From: Tunturiibacter empetritectus
GTDB lineage: Bacteria > Acidobacteriota > Terriglobia > Terriglobales > Acidobacteriaceae
Assembly: GCF_014201375.1 (NCBI RefSeq)
Contig: NZ_JACHDZ010000002.1
Span: forward strand, 434,001-498,000
Direction: 5' to 3'
DNA length: 64,000 nt
Translations under genes and position numbers: made by a program
Part shown: positions 1-8,134 of the stretch, piece after piece
How the letters are laid out: every line of letters begins with the position of its first letter
Position numbering within the stretch: the stretch's first letter is position 1
The notes under the pieces: model-generated
Told to the model about the DNA's origin: nothing
What the model saw: only the letters and a program-made list of their open reading frames with translations
Databases searched by the model: none

Positions 1-368
1 ACCGTAGCGACCCTGGGAAAGAATTTGTCCACGGTAGTCATCTCGAACAGTTGAAGCACGCGCGGACTTACTCCGGCCACAACCAGCCGAACTCCTCTGC
101 CGTGGCACCGAACATAGTGGCTGACGATCAGCCCAAGCCCCGCAGAATCCATGTAGGGGACCTCCGTCAGGTCCAAAATATGGAGAGCATCTTGATCGTT
201 GCCCTCCTCCGATTCGAACGTGTTACGAAGTGCGTTCGGTGAGAGGGTGCCGTACATGTCCCGCGCCGTAAACGGCCCTGACAAGTGAAAGATGACGGTC
301 CGGGGCGTCTTGCCTTGATTGCGTTCAATCGTAAACTTCGAACTCTTCCACACCTGAGCTACTGTCAT
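1..368 (-). CDS. STAS-domain anti-sigma factor antagonist (partial, 3' end off the window)
   Basis: The reading frame opens at ATG 368 on the minus strand, preceded by an AAAGGAG ribosome site at 373-380, and is still open at base 1 (122 codons visible). The translation has the STAS fold signature: a beta-strand ending in HILDLTEVPYMDSAGLGLIV, with the Asp-Ser that anti-sigma kinases phosphorylate in SpoIIAA-like proteins, then a helix and VRLVVAGVSPRVLQLFEMT. Family knowledge: such proteins release sigma factors from anti-sigma kinases, or act in partner switching with PP2C phosphatases. An FHA-GAF-PP2C phosphatase lies 5.6 kb away, but a link is only inference. The upstream side (369-804) is non-coding. 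The identification as a STAS protein is firm; the partner is unknown. Confidence 0.88.
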   Translation of the reverse strand, partial: MTVAQVWKSSKFTIERNQGKTPRTVIFHLSGPFTARDMYGTLSPNALRNTFESEEGNDQDALHILDLTEVPYMDSAGLGLIVSHYVRCHGRGVRLVVAGVSPRVLQLFEMTTVDKFFPRVAT

Positions 369-804
369 CGGGGCTCCTTTTCAACATCCGAACCGAACGG
401 ATGGACCAGGCTGAACTTGGCTCCCCATCGTCGCACAGTCTCATCGTTACCTATCGCTGCCGCTTTAAGTGAATGAGTGGGTTGAGAGCGAAATCTCGGT
501 GCCACGCGGGGCGACTAGCGCACCCGTATCCGACGCGGCGTACGCGTTATGCAGGATGCGCGGAAGGTACGACACGTCTGTGAGCAGCGGAACTGCCTTA
601 CTGACATCTCTAGTTTGTTCGCGTCGAATCTTTGCCGGTACAACGGCAAAAAAGTAGAAACCTCTGGGCATACGCCGGGTTGCCCGTCGCTTTGGCGACA
701 AACTTCTTTTCCTTCGAGTCCAGCTGTGAGGCTCCGGTTCTAGCCCAATCCGGTCGTTGACGCTCCGCTCCGCTAAACTAGAACTTGCCCTAACGGGAAG
801 CCGT
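369..804. other. Intergenic region with small inverted repeat
   Basis: No supported gene. A 6-bp perfect inverted repeat with a 7-base loop (CATCCG 385-390, CGGATG 398-403) sits just upstream of the STAS start, where it would form a small hairpin in the leader or an operator. The remaining open frames here are short and have no recognisable similarity. Confidence 0.4.
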
Positions 805-1587
805 ATGCCAGCCGAAATCATCCTCCAGCAGACTCCTGACGACGCCGCGCTCCTCGACAAGCGCGAGCAACTTGCCACTGTCCGCACGATGCTCGCCGAG
901 CGCGAATCTGAGCTTGCTCAAATCCGAGCCCAGCTCAAGACCTTCGAAGGTCGTTACCTCCGCCAAGTCGGCATTCTCTACGCCGAACTCGACGACCTCG
1001 AAGCGCGCATCGCCGAGCGCGAGGTCGATCTCTACGACTCCGACTCCGCCCGACGCCGAGCTGAGGAGACACGCCAGCGCGCGCAGGAGACCCACGATGC
1101 CGCATTCGGTGATGCCCGCGAAGCCGAAGAGTTCGACCCGCCGCCCAGCCTTAAGACTCTCTTCCGCGATGTCGCGAAGCGCATCCATCCCGACTTCGCG
1201 CGCGACGACGCGGAGCAGAAGCACTTCACTCTGCTAATGGCCCGCGCCAATCAGGCTTACAGCCGCGGCGACACCGAAACCTTGCAGCGTCTACTTGACG
1301 ATCATCGCGAAATCAACGCTTCCATCGCCGGCGAAGGCGCTGCTGCTGAGCTTCTCCGCATCACGCGCCAGATCCAGCATGCCGAGCGAGACATTGCAAC
1401 GCTCGATGCCGAGCGGCACTCGTTGCTCGCCGGCGAGCTAGCCCAACTGCACCTCGACGCCGAAGCCGCCGCCGGCGAACACCGCGATCTCCTCACCGAG
1501 CTTGCCGCCAGCCTTCGCGAGCAGATCGCCGATGCCAAGCGCCGCTTCGAGCTTATCGACCGCCAGATCAACGCGCATGGAAGATAA
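805..1587 (+). CDS. J-domain protein with flanking coiled coils
   Basis: The protein has 260 residues if started at ATG 805; the frame extends to a TTG at 757 but the ATG gives a normal N-terminus. Residues about 15-100 are a long Glu/Arg/Ala-rich coiled coil. Residues about 118-175 are a J-domain: LKTLFRDVAKRIHPDFA contains the diagnostic HPD tripeptide, followed by the helix ending in ANQAYSRGD. A second coiled coil fills the C-terminus. J-domains stimulate the ATPase of DnaK-type Hsp70, so this is probably a cytoplasmic co-chaperone. It lacks the G/F and zinc regions of true DnaJ and is not DnaJ. The next gene starts 3 bases after the stop, so the two are probably co-transcribed. Confidence 0.85.
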   Translation: MPAEIILQQTPDDAALLDKREQLATVRTMLAERESELAQIRAQLKTFEGRYLRQVGILYAELDDLEARIAEREVDLYDSDSARRRAEETRQRAQETHDAAFGDAREAEEFDPPPSLKTLFRDVAKRIHPDFARDDAEQKHFTLLMARANQAYSRGDTETLQRLLDDHREINASIAGEGAAAELLRITRQIQHAERDIATLDAERHSLLAGELAQLHLDAEAAAGEHRDLLTELAASLREQIADAKRRFELIDRQINAHGR

Positions 1588-1602
1588 AGATGGAAGATAA
1601 AG
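1577..1602 (+). repeat. Perfect 13-bp tandem duplication at a gene junction
   Basis: ATGGAAGATAAAG occurs twice head to tail (1577-1589 and 1590-1602). The first copy supplies the TAA stop of the J-domain gene and the second supplies the ATG of the Sel1 gene. Confidence 0.9.
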
Positions 1603-2378
1603 CCAAACCCGGTCTGCAGCACATTCCTTCCGGCGCCACGTTGTCGCTCCATTCCACGCGCTCCAGCATCATCGCCCGCGGCCGCCGCGATGCCGCCAAC
1701 GCAGCCTCCAACCCGCACTACCGGCAGGCTGTCACCGACTGCAACTCTGGCAACTTCGGCGAAGCCGCAGCCGGCTTCCGACTTGCCGCCGAGCAAGGCC
1801 ATGCCGAGTCGCAGTACCTCCTCAGCACTTTGTACGATGCGGGTCAGGGTCTGCCGCAAGACGATACTCACGCCGCATATTGGGAGCGCAAGGCCGCCGA
1901 ACAGGGCCACGCTTACGCGCAGGCCAACCTCAGCTTTCGCTTCTACGCAGCCGACAACTTCTCTGAGGCTTTCGCATGGTGCGAGCGCGCCGCTCACAGT
2001 AACCTCGCCTGGGCGCAGTACAACGTCGGCCTTATGTATCGCAAAGGTGAGGGAGCCGCACAAAGCAATACTGAAGCTGCCCACTGGTATCGCCTGGCCG
2101 CCACCCAGAACTTTCCCGAAGCCCAGCAGAAGCTGGCCGACCTCTACTACACCGGCCAAGGCGTCCCGCTCAGCTACACTCAGGCCGCCGCGTGGTATCG
2201 CAAAGCCGCCGATCATGGAAACGCCGAAGCCCAGTTCCAGCTTGGCCACCTGTACGCCATCGGCCAGGGCGTAGAGCACGACTACACCCAGTCCCGCCAC
2301 TGGATTCGTCAGGCTGCACTCCAAGGCCACGAGCAGGCACTCCGCGAACTCAAGCGCCGAGAGTACCGCGATCCATAA
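1590..2378 (+). CDS. Sel1-repeat (SLR/TPR-like) protein
   Basis: 262 residues. From about residue 50 the chain consists of roughly six Sel1-like repeats of 36 residues, each with the pattern A..LG.LY..G.GV..D...A..W..KAA..G.A (for example LYDAGQGLPQDDTHAAYWERKAAEQGHA). Such alpha/alpha superhelices act as protein-interaction scaffolds. There is no signal peptide, so the protein is probably cytoplasmic. It begins 3 bases after the J-domain gene; shared transcription suggests a chaperone/scaffold pair, but this is inference. The start ATG lies in a 13-bp tandem duplication, and no strong ribosome site is visible, so translational coupling is likely. Confidence 0.85.
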   Translation: MEDKAKPGLQHIPSGATLSLHSTRSSIIARGRRDAANAASNPHYRQAVTDCNSGNFGEAAAGFRLAAEQGHAESQYLLSTLYDAGQGLPQDDTHAAYWERKAAEQGHAYAQANLSFRFYAADNFSEAFAWCERAAHSNLAWAQYNVGLMYRKGEGAAQSNTEAAHWYRLAATQNFPEAQQKLADLYYTGQGVPLSYTQAAAWYRKAADHGNAEAQFQLGHLYAIGQGVEHDYTQSRHWIRQAALQGHEQALRELKRREYRDP

Positions 2379-2511
2379 CTCCGCTCTCCTCAACACCCGA
2401 TGATGTTGGCCGCGAAACTTCTGCAGGACTCAAGTGTGCCTGATTTGACGCGACTCCTCTGGCGTTCCTATACTTCTTCCCACTCGAAGCGGCGATTCAC
2501 GGAGGAAGTCC

Positions 2512-3630
2512 ATGTCAAAGCGTCTGCTGTTTTTCCTTGTCTTGATTACCGCCGCACCTGTCGGGTATGCGCAAGAAGCATGGAAGGGTCATTATCAACC
2601 CACTCTTGTTCCACAGCAGAGCGGCACGACACAACTGCTGATTGCGGTCAGTCCAGTAAACTCCCGCGTAGTGTGGGCGGCCGGAGCCGGTGGTACGTAC
2701 GTGGTTACGACCGATGGCGGTTCGACCTGGAAGTCCGGAGTCGTGCCAGGAGCTGAAGGTCTGCAATTCCGCGATGTGCAAGGCGTAAGCGATCGGGTCG
2801 CTTATCTCATGTCGATCGGGAATGACACCGGAGATTTTCGCATCTACAAGACGGAAGACGCCGGCGCGCACTGGACCATTCAGTTTACGAATAAGACGGC
2901 CAACGCCTTCTATGACTGCTTTGCGTTCTGGGGGCCGGATCGCGGCATCGCGCACAGCGACTCAGTTGACGGAGTATTTCCTGACATTCGCACCAGCGAT
3001 GGTTCGACCTGGCAGTCGATCGCCCGCAGTATGCCACCTGCTTTGCCAGGCGAAGCGTCGTTCTCGTCCAGCGGCACCTGCATCACTACGGAAGGATGGC
3101 AAAACGCCTGGATCGCAACCGGTGGCTCAAGCACCTCTCGGATACTGGCGACTCGGGATGGTGGCTACTCCTGGAATGCTTATGACACTCCGCTGGTGAG
3201 CAACGCCAATGCCGGTGGCTTCTCGGTAGCTTTCCGTGATCCCTGGCATGGCATTGTGGGTGGCGGCGACTTGACCTCGAACAGTGCTGCTCAGGCCGCA
3301 ACGTCGGACAACGGCGGCCAACGGTGGACCCTTACCACCAAGCCCCCAACTCCCGGAGCGATCTTCTGTCTCGCCTATGTGCGCGGCGTTGAACATAAGG
3401 ATGATTGGCGCCATCGCGACGACTTCGACCATGAACCCGACCGGAGTGTGGTGATCACGACAGAGACGCAGCCGAACTTCACCTCCGGTGCAGCAGCCTG
3501 GAGTCCCGATGAAGGACAAACCTGGATCAAACTTCCGGATGTGAGTGGTTATTGGGGGGTCGCTTTCGCAAATCCAGAAGCCGGATGGTTCGTCGGCAAC
3601 AACGGGCAGATTTTGAAGATCAGCTTCTAG
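2512..3630 (+). CDS. Secreted beta-propeller protein (BNR / Ycf48-like)
   Basis: 372 residues, with GGAGGAAG 8 bases before ATG 2512. An N-terminal signal peptide (MSKRLLFFLVLITAAPVGYA, cleavage near A-Q-E) directs it out of the cytoplasm. The mature part has repeated Asp-box motifs of sialidase/BNR type: TDGGSTWKSG, EDAGAHWTI, RDGGYSWNA, DNGGQRWTL and DEGQTWIKL. These mark a multi-bladed propeller like Ycf48/Hcf136 and Vps10/sortilin. Enzymatic activity cannot be inferred: many acidobacterial members are annotated as oxidoreductase without evidence. It appears to be a single-gene unit. Confidence 0.8.
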   Translation: MSKRLLFFLVLITAAPVGYAQEAWKGHYQPTLVPQQSGTTQLLIAVSPVNSRVVWAAGAGGTYVVTTDGGSTWKSGVVPGAEGLQFRDVQGVSDRVAYLMSIGNDTGDFRIYKTEDAGAHWTIQFTNKTANAFYDCFAFWGPDRGIAHSDSVDGVFPDIRTSDGSTWQSIARSMPPALPGEASFSSSGTCITTEGWQNAWIATGGSSTSRILATRDGGYSWNAYDTPLVSNANAGGFSVAFRDPWHGIVGGGDLTSNSAAQAATSDNGGQRWTLTTKPPTPGAIFCLAYVRGVEHKDDWRHRDDFDHEPDRSVVITTETQPNFTSGAAAWSPDEGQTWIKLPDVSGYWGVAFANPEAGWFVGNNGQILKISF

Positions 3631-3914
3631 TGCCCTGGTCTCTTTCCACGAAGACAATGGTGCGTAGCTTTCAACTGTATGGTGTCCGCTCTCCTTTTTT
3701 GCGGAGTTCCATTTGAGTTCGGCTCTACTCGTTTTAGGAAGCCGTCTCTTTTTACGAACCTCGGCCCAGTCGCGCTGAAGCTGCATTAAGGTGTTTTTCA
3801 GCACATAAGTGAGCCTGTGCCAGCTTCGGCCTCAGTCTCCTTCGCGTTGTAGTGATGGATGGGGCGTGTTCGTTGGAGCTACTGGCTGGTGCGGAAGCGT
3901 ATAAACTGAGGTCG

Positions 3915-5027
3915 ATGGCTTGGCTTCCAGGAACTCGTGTTGGGTCCTACGAGGTAGTCGATGTGCTCGGCGACGGCGGTATGGGAAAGGTGTTTCGTGT
4001 GCGTCACCTGATCTCGAACCGCACAGAGGCAATGAAAGTGCTGCTTGCGACCTCTTCGGCGAGCCAGGAGATGCTGGATCGGTTTACCCAGGAGATTCGG
4101 GTGCTGGCCACACTGAATCATCCGAACATTTCCGTGCTGCATACCGCATTTCATCACGAAGAGCAGCTTGTGATGATTATGGAGTATGTGGAAGGGATGG
4201 ATCTACGGCATGCACTGGCAGCGGGGATTACGCTGGACCAGGCGGTAGCCTATGTACGGCAGCTGCTTACAGCTTTGGACTATGCGCACTCGCGCGGAGT
4301 AATTCATCGGGACATCAAGCCTTCGAACATTATGATCACACCCTGGGGACAGGTTAAGGTGCTTGATTTTGGGCTGGCGCTAGCAGCCCCCGAAGCGCGG
4401 TTGACGATGACCGGGGCGCTGGTGGGATCGATGCATTACATAGCGCCGGAGCAACTATCGGGCGAAGGGCACGATGCGCGGTCGGATATGTATGCGGTGG
4501 GTGTGACGCTGTACGAGATGATTACGGGCAGACTCCCGATTGAAGGCACGAATTACGCGCAGGTGATCGGGGGGCTTCTGCAGCATCGTCCGGTATCTCC
4601 GAGCCATATTAACCCGCTGATTCCGACGGAGTTTTCCGCAATAGTGATGAAGGCGCTGGCTAAAGAGAAGCGGGAGCGGTGGCAGAACGCGAGAGAGTTT
4701 CTTACAGCGCTGGATGCGTCACACCTGGGCCAGGCTTCAGAGTTCAGGGTTGTTTCGCCTTCGACGCCCGAGGTGACAGGTGCCGCACAGGGAGGAGTGA
4801 TTGGCGAGACATCGAAGTACGAGCCAGATCAGTTGAGCGAGATTACGCTGAAGCTCGCCCACTATGTCGGTCCGATCGCGGGTGTACTGGTAAAACGCGC
4901 GTCAAGCAGCACGAATGATCTCCAGGCGTTGGTGGAGAAGGTCGCGCAGGAGATTGAGAGAGAGGATGCTAGGCAGAGATTTCTCTCCTCGGTGAGTGGA
5001 CGGTTTCGCAGGAGCGGCGTGTTGTAG
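3915..5027 (+). CDS. Soluble serine/threonine protein kinase (PknB-like)
   Basis: 370 residues from ATG 3915; the open frame continues 21 codons upstream but the kinase domain begins with GSYEVVDVLGDGGMGKV right after this start. All catalytic motifs are present: glycine loop at residues 19-26, Lys41, HRDIKPSN at 131-138, DFG at 151-153, and APEQL with the Arg of the C-lobe. There is no transmembrane segment, unlike many PknB kinases. A helical C-terminal domain (about 295-365, with ITLKLAHYVGPIAGVLVKRA) resembles the small domain (DUF8082-like) found after some bacterial kinases. It converges on a phosphatase/sensor operon with a common end at 5027/5028. This pairing suggests a reversible Ser/Thr phosphorylation circuit. 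Confidence 0.92.
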   Translation: MAWLPGTRVGSYEVVDVLGDGGMGKVFRVRHLISNRTEAMKVLLATSSASQEMLDRFTQEIRVLATLNHPNISVLHTAFHHEEQLVMIMEYVEGMDLRHALAAGITLDQAVAYVRQLLTALDYAHSRGVIHRDIKPSNIMITPWGQVKVLDFGLALAAPEARLTMTGALVGSMHYIAPEQLSGEGHDARSDMYAVGVTLYEMITGRLPIEGTNYAQVIGGLLQHRPVSPSHINPLIPTEFSAIVMKALAKEKRERWQNAREFLTALDASHLGQASEFRVVSPSTPEVTGAAQGGVIGETSKYEPDQLSEITLKLAHYVGPIAGVLVKRASSSTNDLQALVEKVAQEIEREDARQRFLSSVSGRFRRSGVL

Positions 5028-5900
5028 TTAGCCGAGCATTCGCAAGGCCTTTACGACGGTGACTACCAGACGATTGAAGGATGCGGTGAGCTGTGCCATT
5101 TCATCCTTGCCGCGAACGGCTAGTTCGGCCTGGTCGAGCTGGCCAAGACTGACACGGTCGGCGACGGCGGAAAGCTTGCGCAACGGCAGGATGATGAGGA
5201 AGTAAAGCACGAGATCGATTGCGAGCAGAATGGCAGCGAACGTCGTGGCGAGAGACCAGATGAGTGTCTTGAAGGCCCTCGATGCAATCTGGATAGGGAG
5301 GGCCATGGGCACGGAGACGATCTGGGCACCAACGATTTCGTTTAGTTTCCACCCGAAACCGTTCGTTGATCCGTACTTTTGGATCATGGTTTTTGGAGCA
5401 GCCGAGGGTAGTGAGTGGCACTCCAGACAGCTTGCCTCCGTCTTGATAGGGTGAGCTAGATAGAGCGAGGGGCCAGTAGCGGTTTCACGCTCGCCGACGA
5501 ACTCCTTCACGTCCGGCTTGTTGCGAAAGGCATCTATGACATCGGCCTCCCAATCGACGGCACGGTCCTGAAGGTTTGTAGGGTTGAGCGTGGCTTCCTT
5601 GTACATGTAGTCGGGAAACTTTTGGCGGAGGCGAGCGAAGGTGACCGTCGCCCCATAAAACGGAATGGCCTGCGGAAGAAAAGTGTGCCTCATGGCTGGG
5701 GCGGTGACGATGATTGGTGTGAGTTCTTCCGTGGTGTAGTCGCGTGTGGAGCTTGCGCTCTGGATCATAAGTTCGGCTTGTTGCAGAACCTGGGCTCGCG
5801 CATTGTCGACGAGGAAGGAGTGAGCGACACACGAGACGATGGCTAGACCGATGGCGACAATGGCGACGACAATCAGGTTGAATTTCAGCAGAAGTTTCAT
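5028..5900 (-). CDS. Membrane c-type haem sensor with HAMP domain (DUF3365 / Tll0287-like)
   Basis: 290 residues from ATG 5900 with GGAG upstream. Order of parts: transmembrane helix about 7-27, periplasmic domain 30-210 carrying one c-type haem motif CLECH (C158, C161, H162) in a SCLECHS context, second transmembrane helix about 216-242, and a HAMP linker 243-285. The protein stops right after HAMP, with no kinase, cyclase or methyl-accepting domain. Haem-binding DUF3365 domains are proposed redox or gas sensors. It lies 34 bases downstream of the FHA-GAF-PP2C gene on the same strand, so the signal may pass from HAMP to that phosphatase (inference). Confidence 0.85.
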   Translation of the reverse strand: MKLLLKFNLIVVAIVAIGLAIVSCVAHSFLVDNARAQVLQQAELMIQSASSTRDYTTEELTPIIVTAPAMRHTFLPQAIPFYGATVTFARLRQKFPDYMYKEATLNPTNLQDRAVDWEADVIDAFRNKPDVKEFVGERETATGPSLYLAHPIKTEASCLECHSLPSAAPKTMIQKYGSTNGFGWKLNEIVGAQIVSVPMALPIQIASRAFKTLIWSLATTFAAILLAIDLVLYFLIILPLRKLSAVADRVSLGQLDQAELAVRGKDEMAQLTASFNRLVVTVVKALRMLG

Positions 5901-5934
5901 GGTTTCTCCAACAGACGCGTTGTTGCTTCGGGCG

Positions 5935-7518
5935 TCAGGCGATTCTGTCGATGACCAGGAGGGTGCAGTCGTCGTCCGTAGGGGCGCCCTCGCAGAAACG
6001 GAACATGGCAGCAAAGATGGCCTGGATGGGGTCTGGGGCTGAAAACTCGCGCTGGCGCTCGATGGAGCCGAATTGCACACCTGTGGGGTTTTCGGCTTCG
6101 GTAACGCCATCGCTCAGGAGCACGAGACGTGCGTGGAGGGGCAGAGTAAAAGAGATGGAGTGGAAAGCGGCGTCTTGAAGAAGGCCGACGGGGACGTCGC
6201 CGCCGAGAATGGGAGTGATAGTGCCGTCTTCACGAATGAGAAGAGGGGGGACGTGGCCGCCGTTGACTAATTCAACCTCGCCATTTTGTTTGTAGCGGAG
6301 GGCCACGAGGGTTACATACTTCTGGCCGTAAACTCGGGAGCACAGAAAGGATTGGACGGTGGTGACGGTGTCGACCAGGGATATGTTGCTTCGGGCCTGA
6401 GCGTACATCATGCCTTGGATAATCGAAGCGAGCAAGGCAGCAGGCACCCCTTTGCCGGAAACATCGGCGACGATGGCGACGAAGCCGTCCTCCAAAGGAA
6501 TGACATCGTAGAAATCGCCGCCGACTTCTGCACAAGGGATGGTCTTCGCGGCGATCTTGGCGTAAGGGAAGGTTGGAAGATGGCGAGCGATGATGCTCTG
6601 TTGGATCGAGGCAGCGATTTCCATCTCATTGCGGAGAAGTTCGGCGGCGCGCTCGGCCTGAACTAAGCGGGCATGTTCAACAAGAGTTGCTGCCTCGGTC
6701 GCGATGGCAAGGAGGATATCGCGGTCGACGCTGTTGAGAGTGCCACTCCGGAGGCGGCTGTCGAGGTAGAGGAGGCCGAGAAGACGGCCGGAGTTGCGGC
6801 CACGCAGCGGAATGGCGATGACGCTGCGGAGCTCGTGGGCGACGACGCTCTCGCGACCGACTGGCTGCCCTTCGCCACTGACATCGCCGAGAATATACTC
6901 CTGTCCGGACTCGGCTGCATCGCGGACGATTGAGCGTGAGATCTTCGTATCATCGAAGATTTGCTGGCCGTCGCGATCGAAGCCACACTCGAGGGAGAGG
7001 CTAGTGGGACCGTCGCCGAGGAAGACAAAGCCGCGCTCTGCTTGGGTGAGTCGCAGTGTGTACTCAATCATCGTGCTGAAAATGTCTTCTAACACGCTGG
7101 TGTTGTTGAAGCTCTGCGCAGCCTGGAGGAAGAGGGAGAGCTTCTGAAGCTCGGAAGTGGAGACTCCGGATGCCATCTGGTGGAATAGAGCGATGGTAGA
7201 CGTGTGGCCGGGGGAGGTGACAAAGAGGAGGGCGACGCCGGATGGGCCGAGCTTGATGTGATCTCCGGAGCGGAGGCGTGCAGTGTCCTTGCGGATGTCG
7301 TTAACGAAGGTTCCGTGGCGACTGCCGAGGTCCTGAATGAAGAACCCTTCTGCGTCCTCGTAAATGTTGGCGTGTTCGCGTGAGACCTGCGAGTTGGTGA
7401 GATAAAGATTGCGATCCGCCCGACGGCCAATCGTGAAGGGCAGGGTGTCGATGGTTACCGTTTGCGTCTGGTCTGTATCACGAACTACCAGGCGGGCTGG
7501 ATGTTTGATGGTCTCCAT
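5935..7518 (-). CDS. FHA-GAF-SpoIIE/PP2C serine phosphatase
   Basis: 527 residues from ATG 7518 (the frame is open further upstream but homology starts here). Domains: FHA about 20-85 (IGRRADRN, SREHANI, GSRHGTFVN), which binds phosphothreonine; GAF about 165-310; a short coiled coil; and a PPM/SpoIIE phosphatase 330-525 with metal motifs EVGGDFYDV, ADVSGKGVPAAL, LLSDGVTEAEN and DDDCTLLVI. Family role: RsbU-like dephosphorylation of STAS proteins or of kinase substrates. The FHA domain could dock onto the phosphorylated kinase encoded convergently at 3915-5027. It is followed by the haem sensor gene in the same operon. Confidence 0.92.
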   Translation of the reverse strand: METIKHPARLVVRDTDQTQTVTIDTLPFTIGRRADRNLYLTNSQVSREHANIYEDAEGFFIQDLGSRHGTFVNDIRKDTARLRSGDHIKLGPSGVALLFVTSPGHTSTIALFHQMASGVSTSELQKLSLFLQAAQSFNNTSVLEDIFSTMIEYTLRLTQAERGFVFLGDGPTSLSLECGFDRDGQQIFDDTKISRSIVRDAAESGQEYILGDVSGEGQPVGRESVVAHELRSVIAIPLRGRNSGRLLGLLYLDSRLRSGTLNSVDRDILLAIATEAATLVEHARLVQAERAAELLRNEMEIAASIQQSIIARHLPTFPYAKIAAKTIPCAEVGGDFYDVIPLEDGFVAIVADVSGKGVPAALLASIIQGMMYAQARSNISLVDTVTTVQSFLCSRVYGQKYVTLVALRYKQNGEVELVNGGHVPPLLIREDGTITPILGGDVPVGLLQDAAFHSISFTLPLHARLVLLSDGVTEAENPTGVQFGSIERQREFSAPDPIQAIFAAMFRFCEGAPTDDDCTLLVIDRIA

Positions 7519-7902
7519 AACGAAGTAACGTATCGATCGGACACCCTCATTTAGTCGTAGTACGGCGCCAAACGCTAGTGGATGAAGTCTAACACCAGAA
7601 CCGAGGCGGACGGTTGTTCGGAAGTAATAGACGACCGGCAAGTTGTTGATTGAGGGCCAGCTGAGCGCATGGTCATGGCCAGGGATACTTCGCATTCTGA
7701 CTGCAAACAGGCGCAACCGGCGCCACCTGGGCGCTGAGCCTAAACGCTAATGACCGGCCCGTGGTACGCAGCCGCAAAAACATCCTGCACAAAGTTTTCA
7801 AGCGAAGTCAGTGTGGTGTTCTCCGGCGAACGCGGCTCCACTAGAGATTCTCCAACGAACTCGCGATCAGTTAATCGGTTTGAACAAACCCGCGAAAGCG
7901 CA

Positions 7903-8049
7903 TTAAACGGCTGAAGAAAATGAGAGAAATTGAAGTGCCATGTCTACCGTACGAGTCAATTCGGCTCTGCCTGCGTCGTTCACAGCCTGCATCGCAATGC
8001 CCATCATGATCGTTGCGATGTACCGAGCATAGTCGGCGGCCTTACGTCT
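7903..8049 (-). pseudogene. TetR-family regulator, C-terminal remnant
   Basis: On the minus strand an open segment reads RRKAADYARYIATIMMGIAM and continues QAVNDAGRAELTRTVDMAL before a stop. This is the characteristic last helix pair of TetR regulators (D.ARY....M.G..VQA..GA...EL...VD.AL). No DNA-binding N-terminus precedes it: upstream sequence degenerates and then meets the end of the TonB receptor gene. A further minus-strand segment just downstream (7740-7877, including LTSLENFVQDVFAAAYHG) looks like the tail of another lost protein, unidentified. This is a gene fossil, not a functional gene. Confidence 0.6.
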
Positions 8050-8134
8050 TGCCCCATCCATAGTACTGATTCCGGATCTTGACCGACATGGTGCTTGCCT
8101 GAACGATGGTCGATTGATCATCGGGCGGTGTAAC

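Noticed and set aside
465..887. 140-codon minus-strand open frame upstream of the J-domain gene
   Set aside because: It runs into the J-domain coding start, is Ser/Arg-rich and has no similarity I can recognise.
1302..2396. Long minus-strand open frame (364 codons) opposite the J-domain and Sel1 genes
   Set aside because: It is antisense to two well-supported genes, has biased composition and no recognisable domain; an artefact of GC-rich codon use.
5028..5900. Methyl-accepting chemotaxis protein
   Set aside because: The protein ends after HAMP and lacks the signalling hairpin; it carries a DUF3365 c-type haem motif instead.
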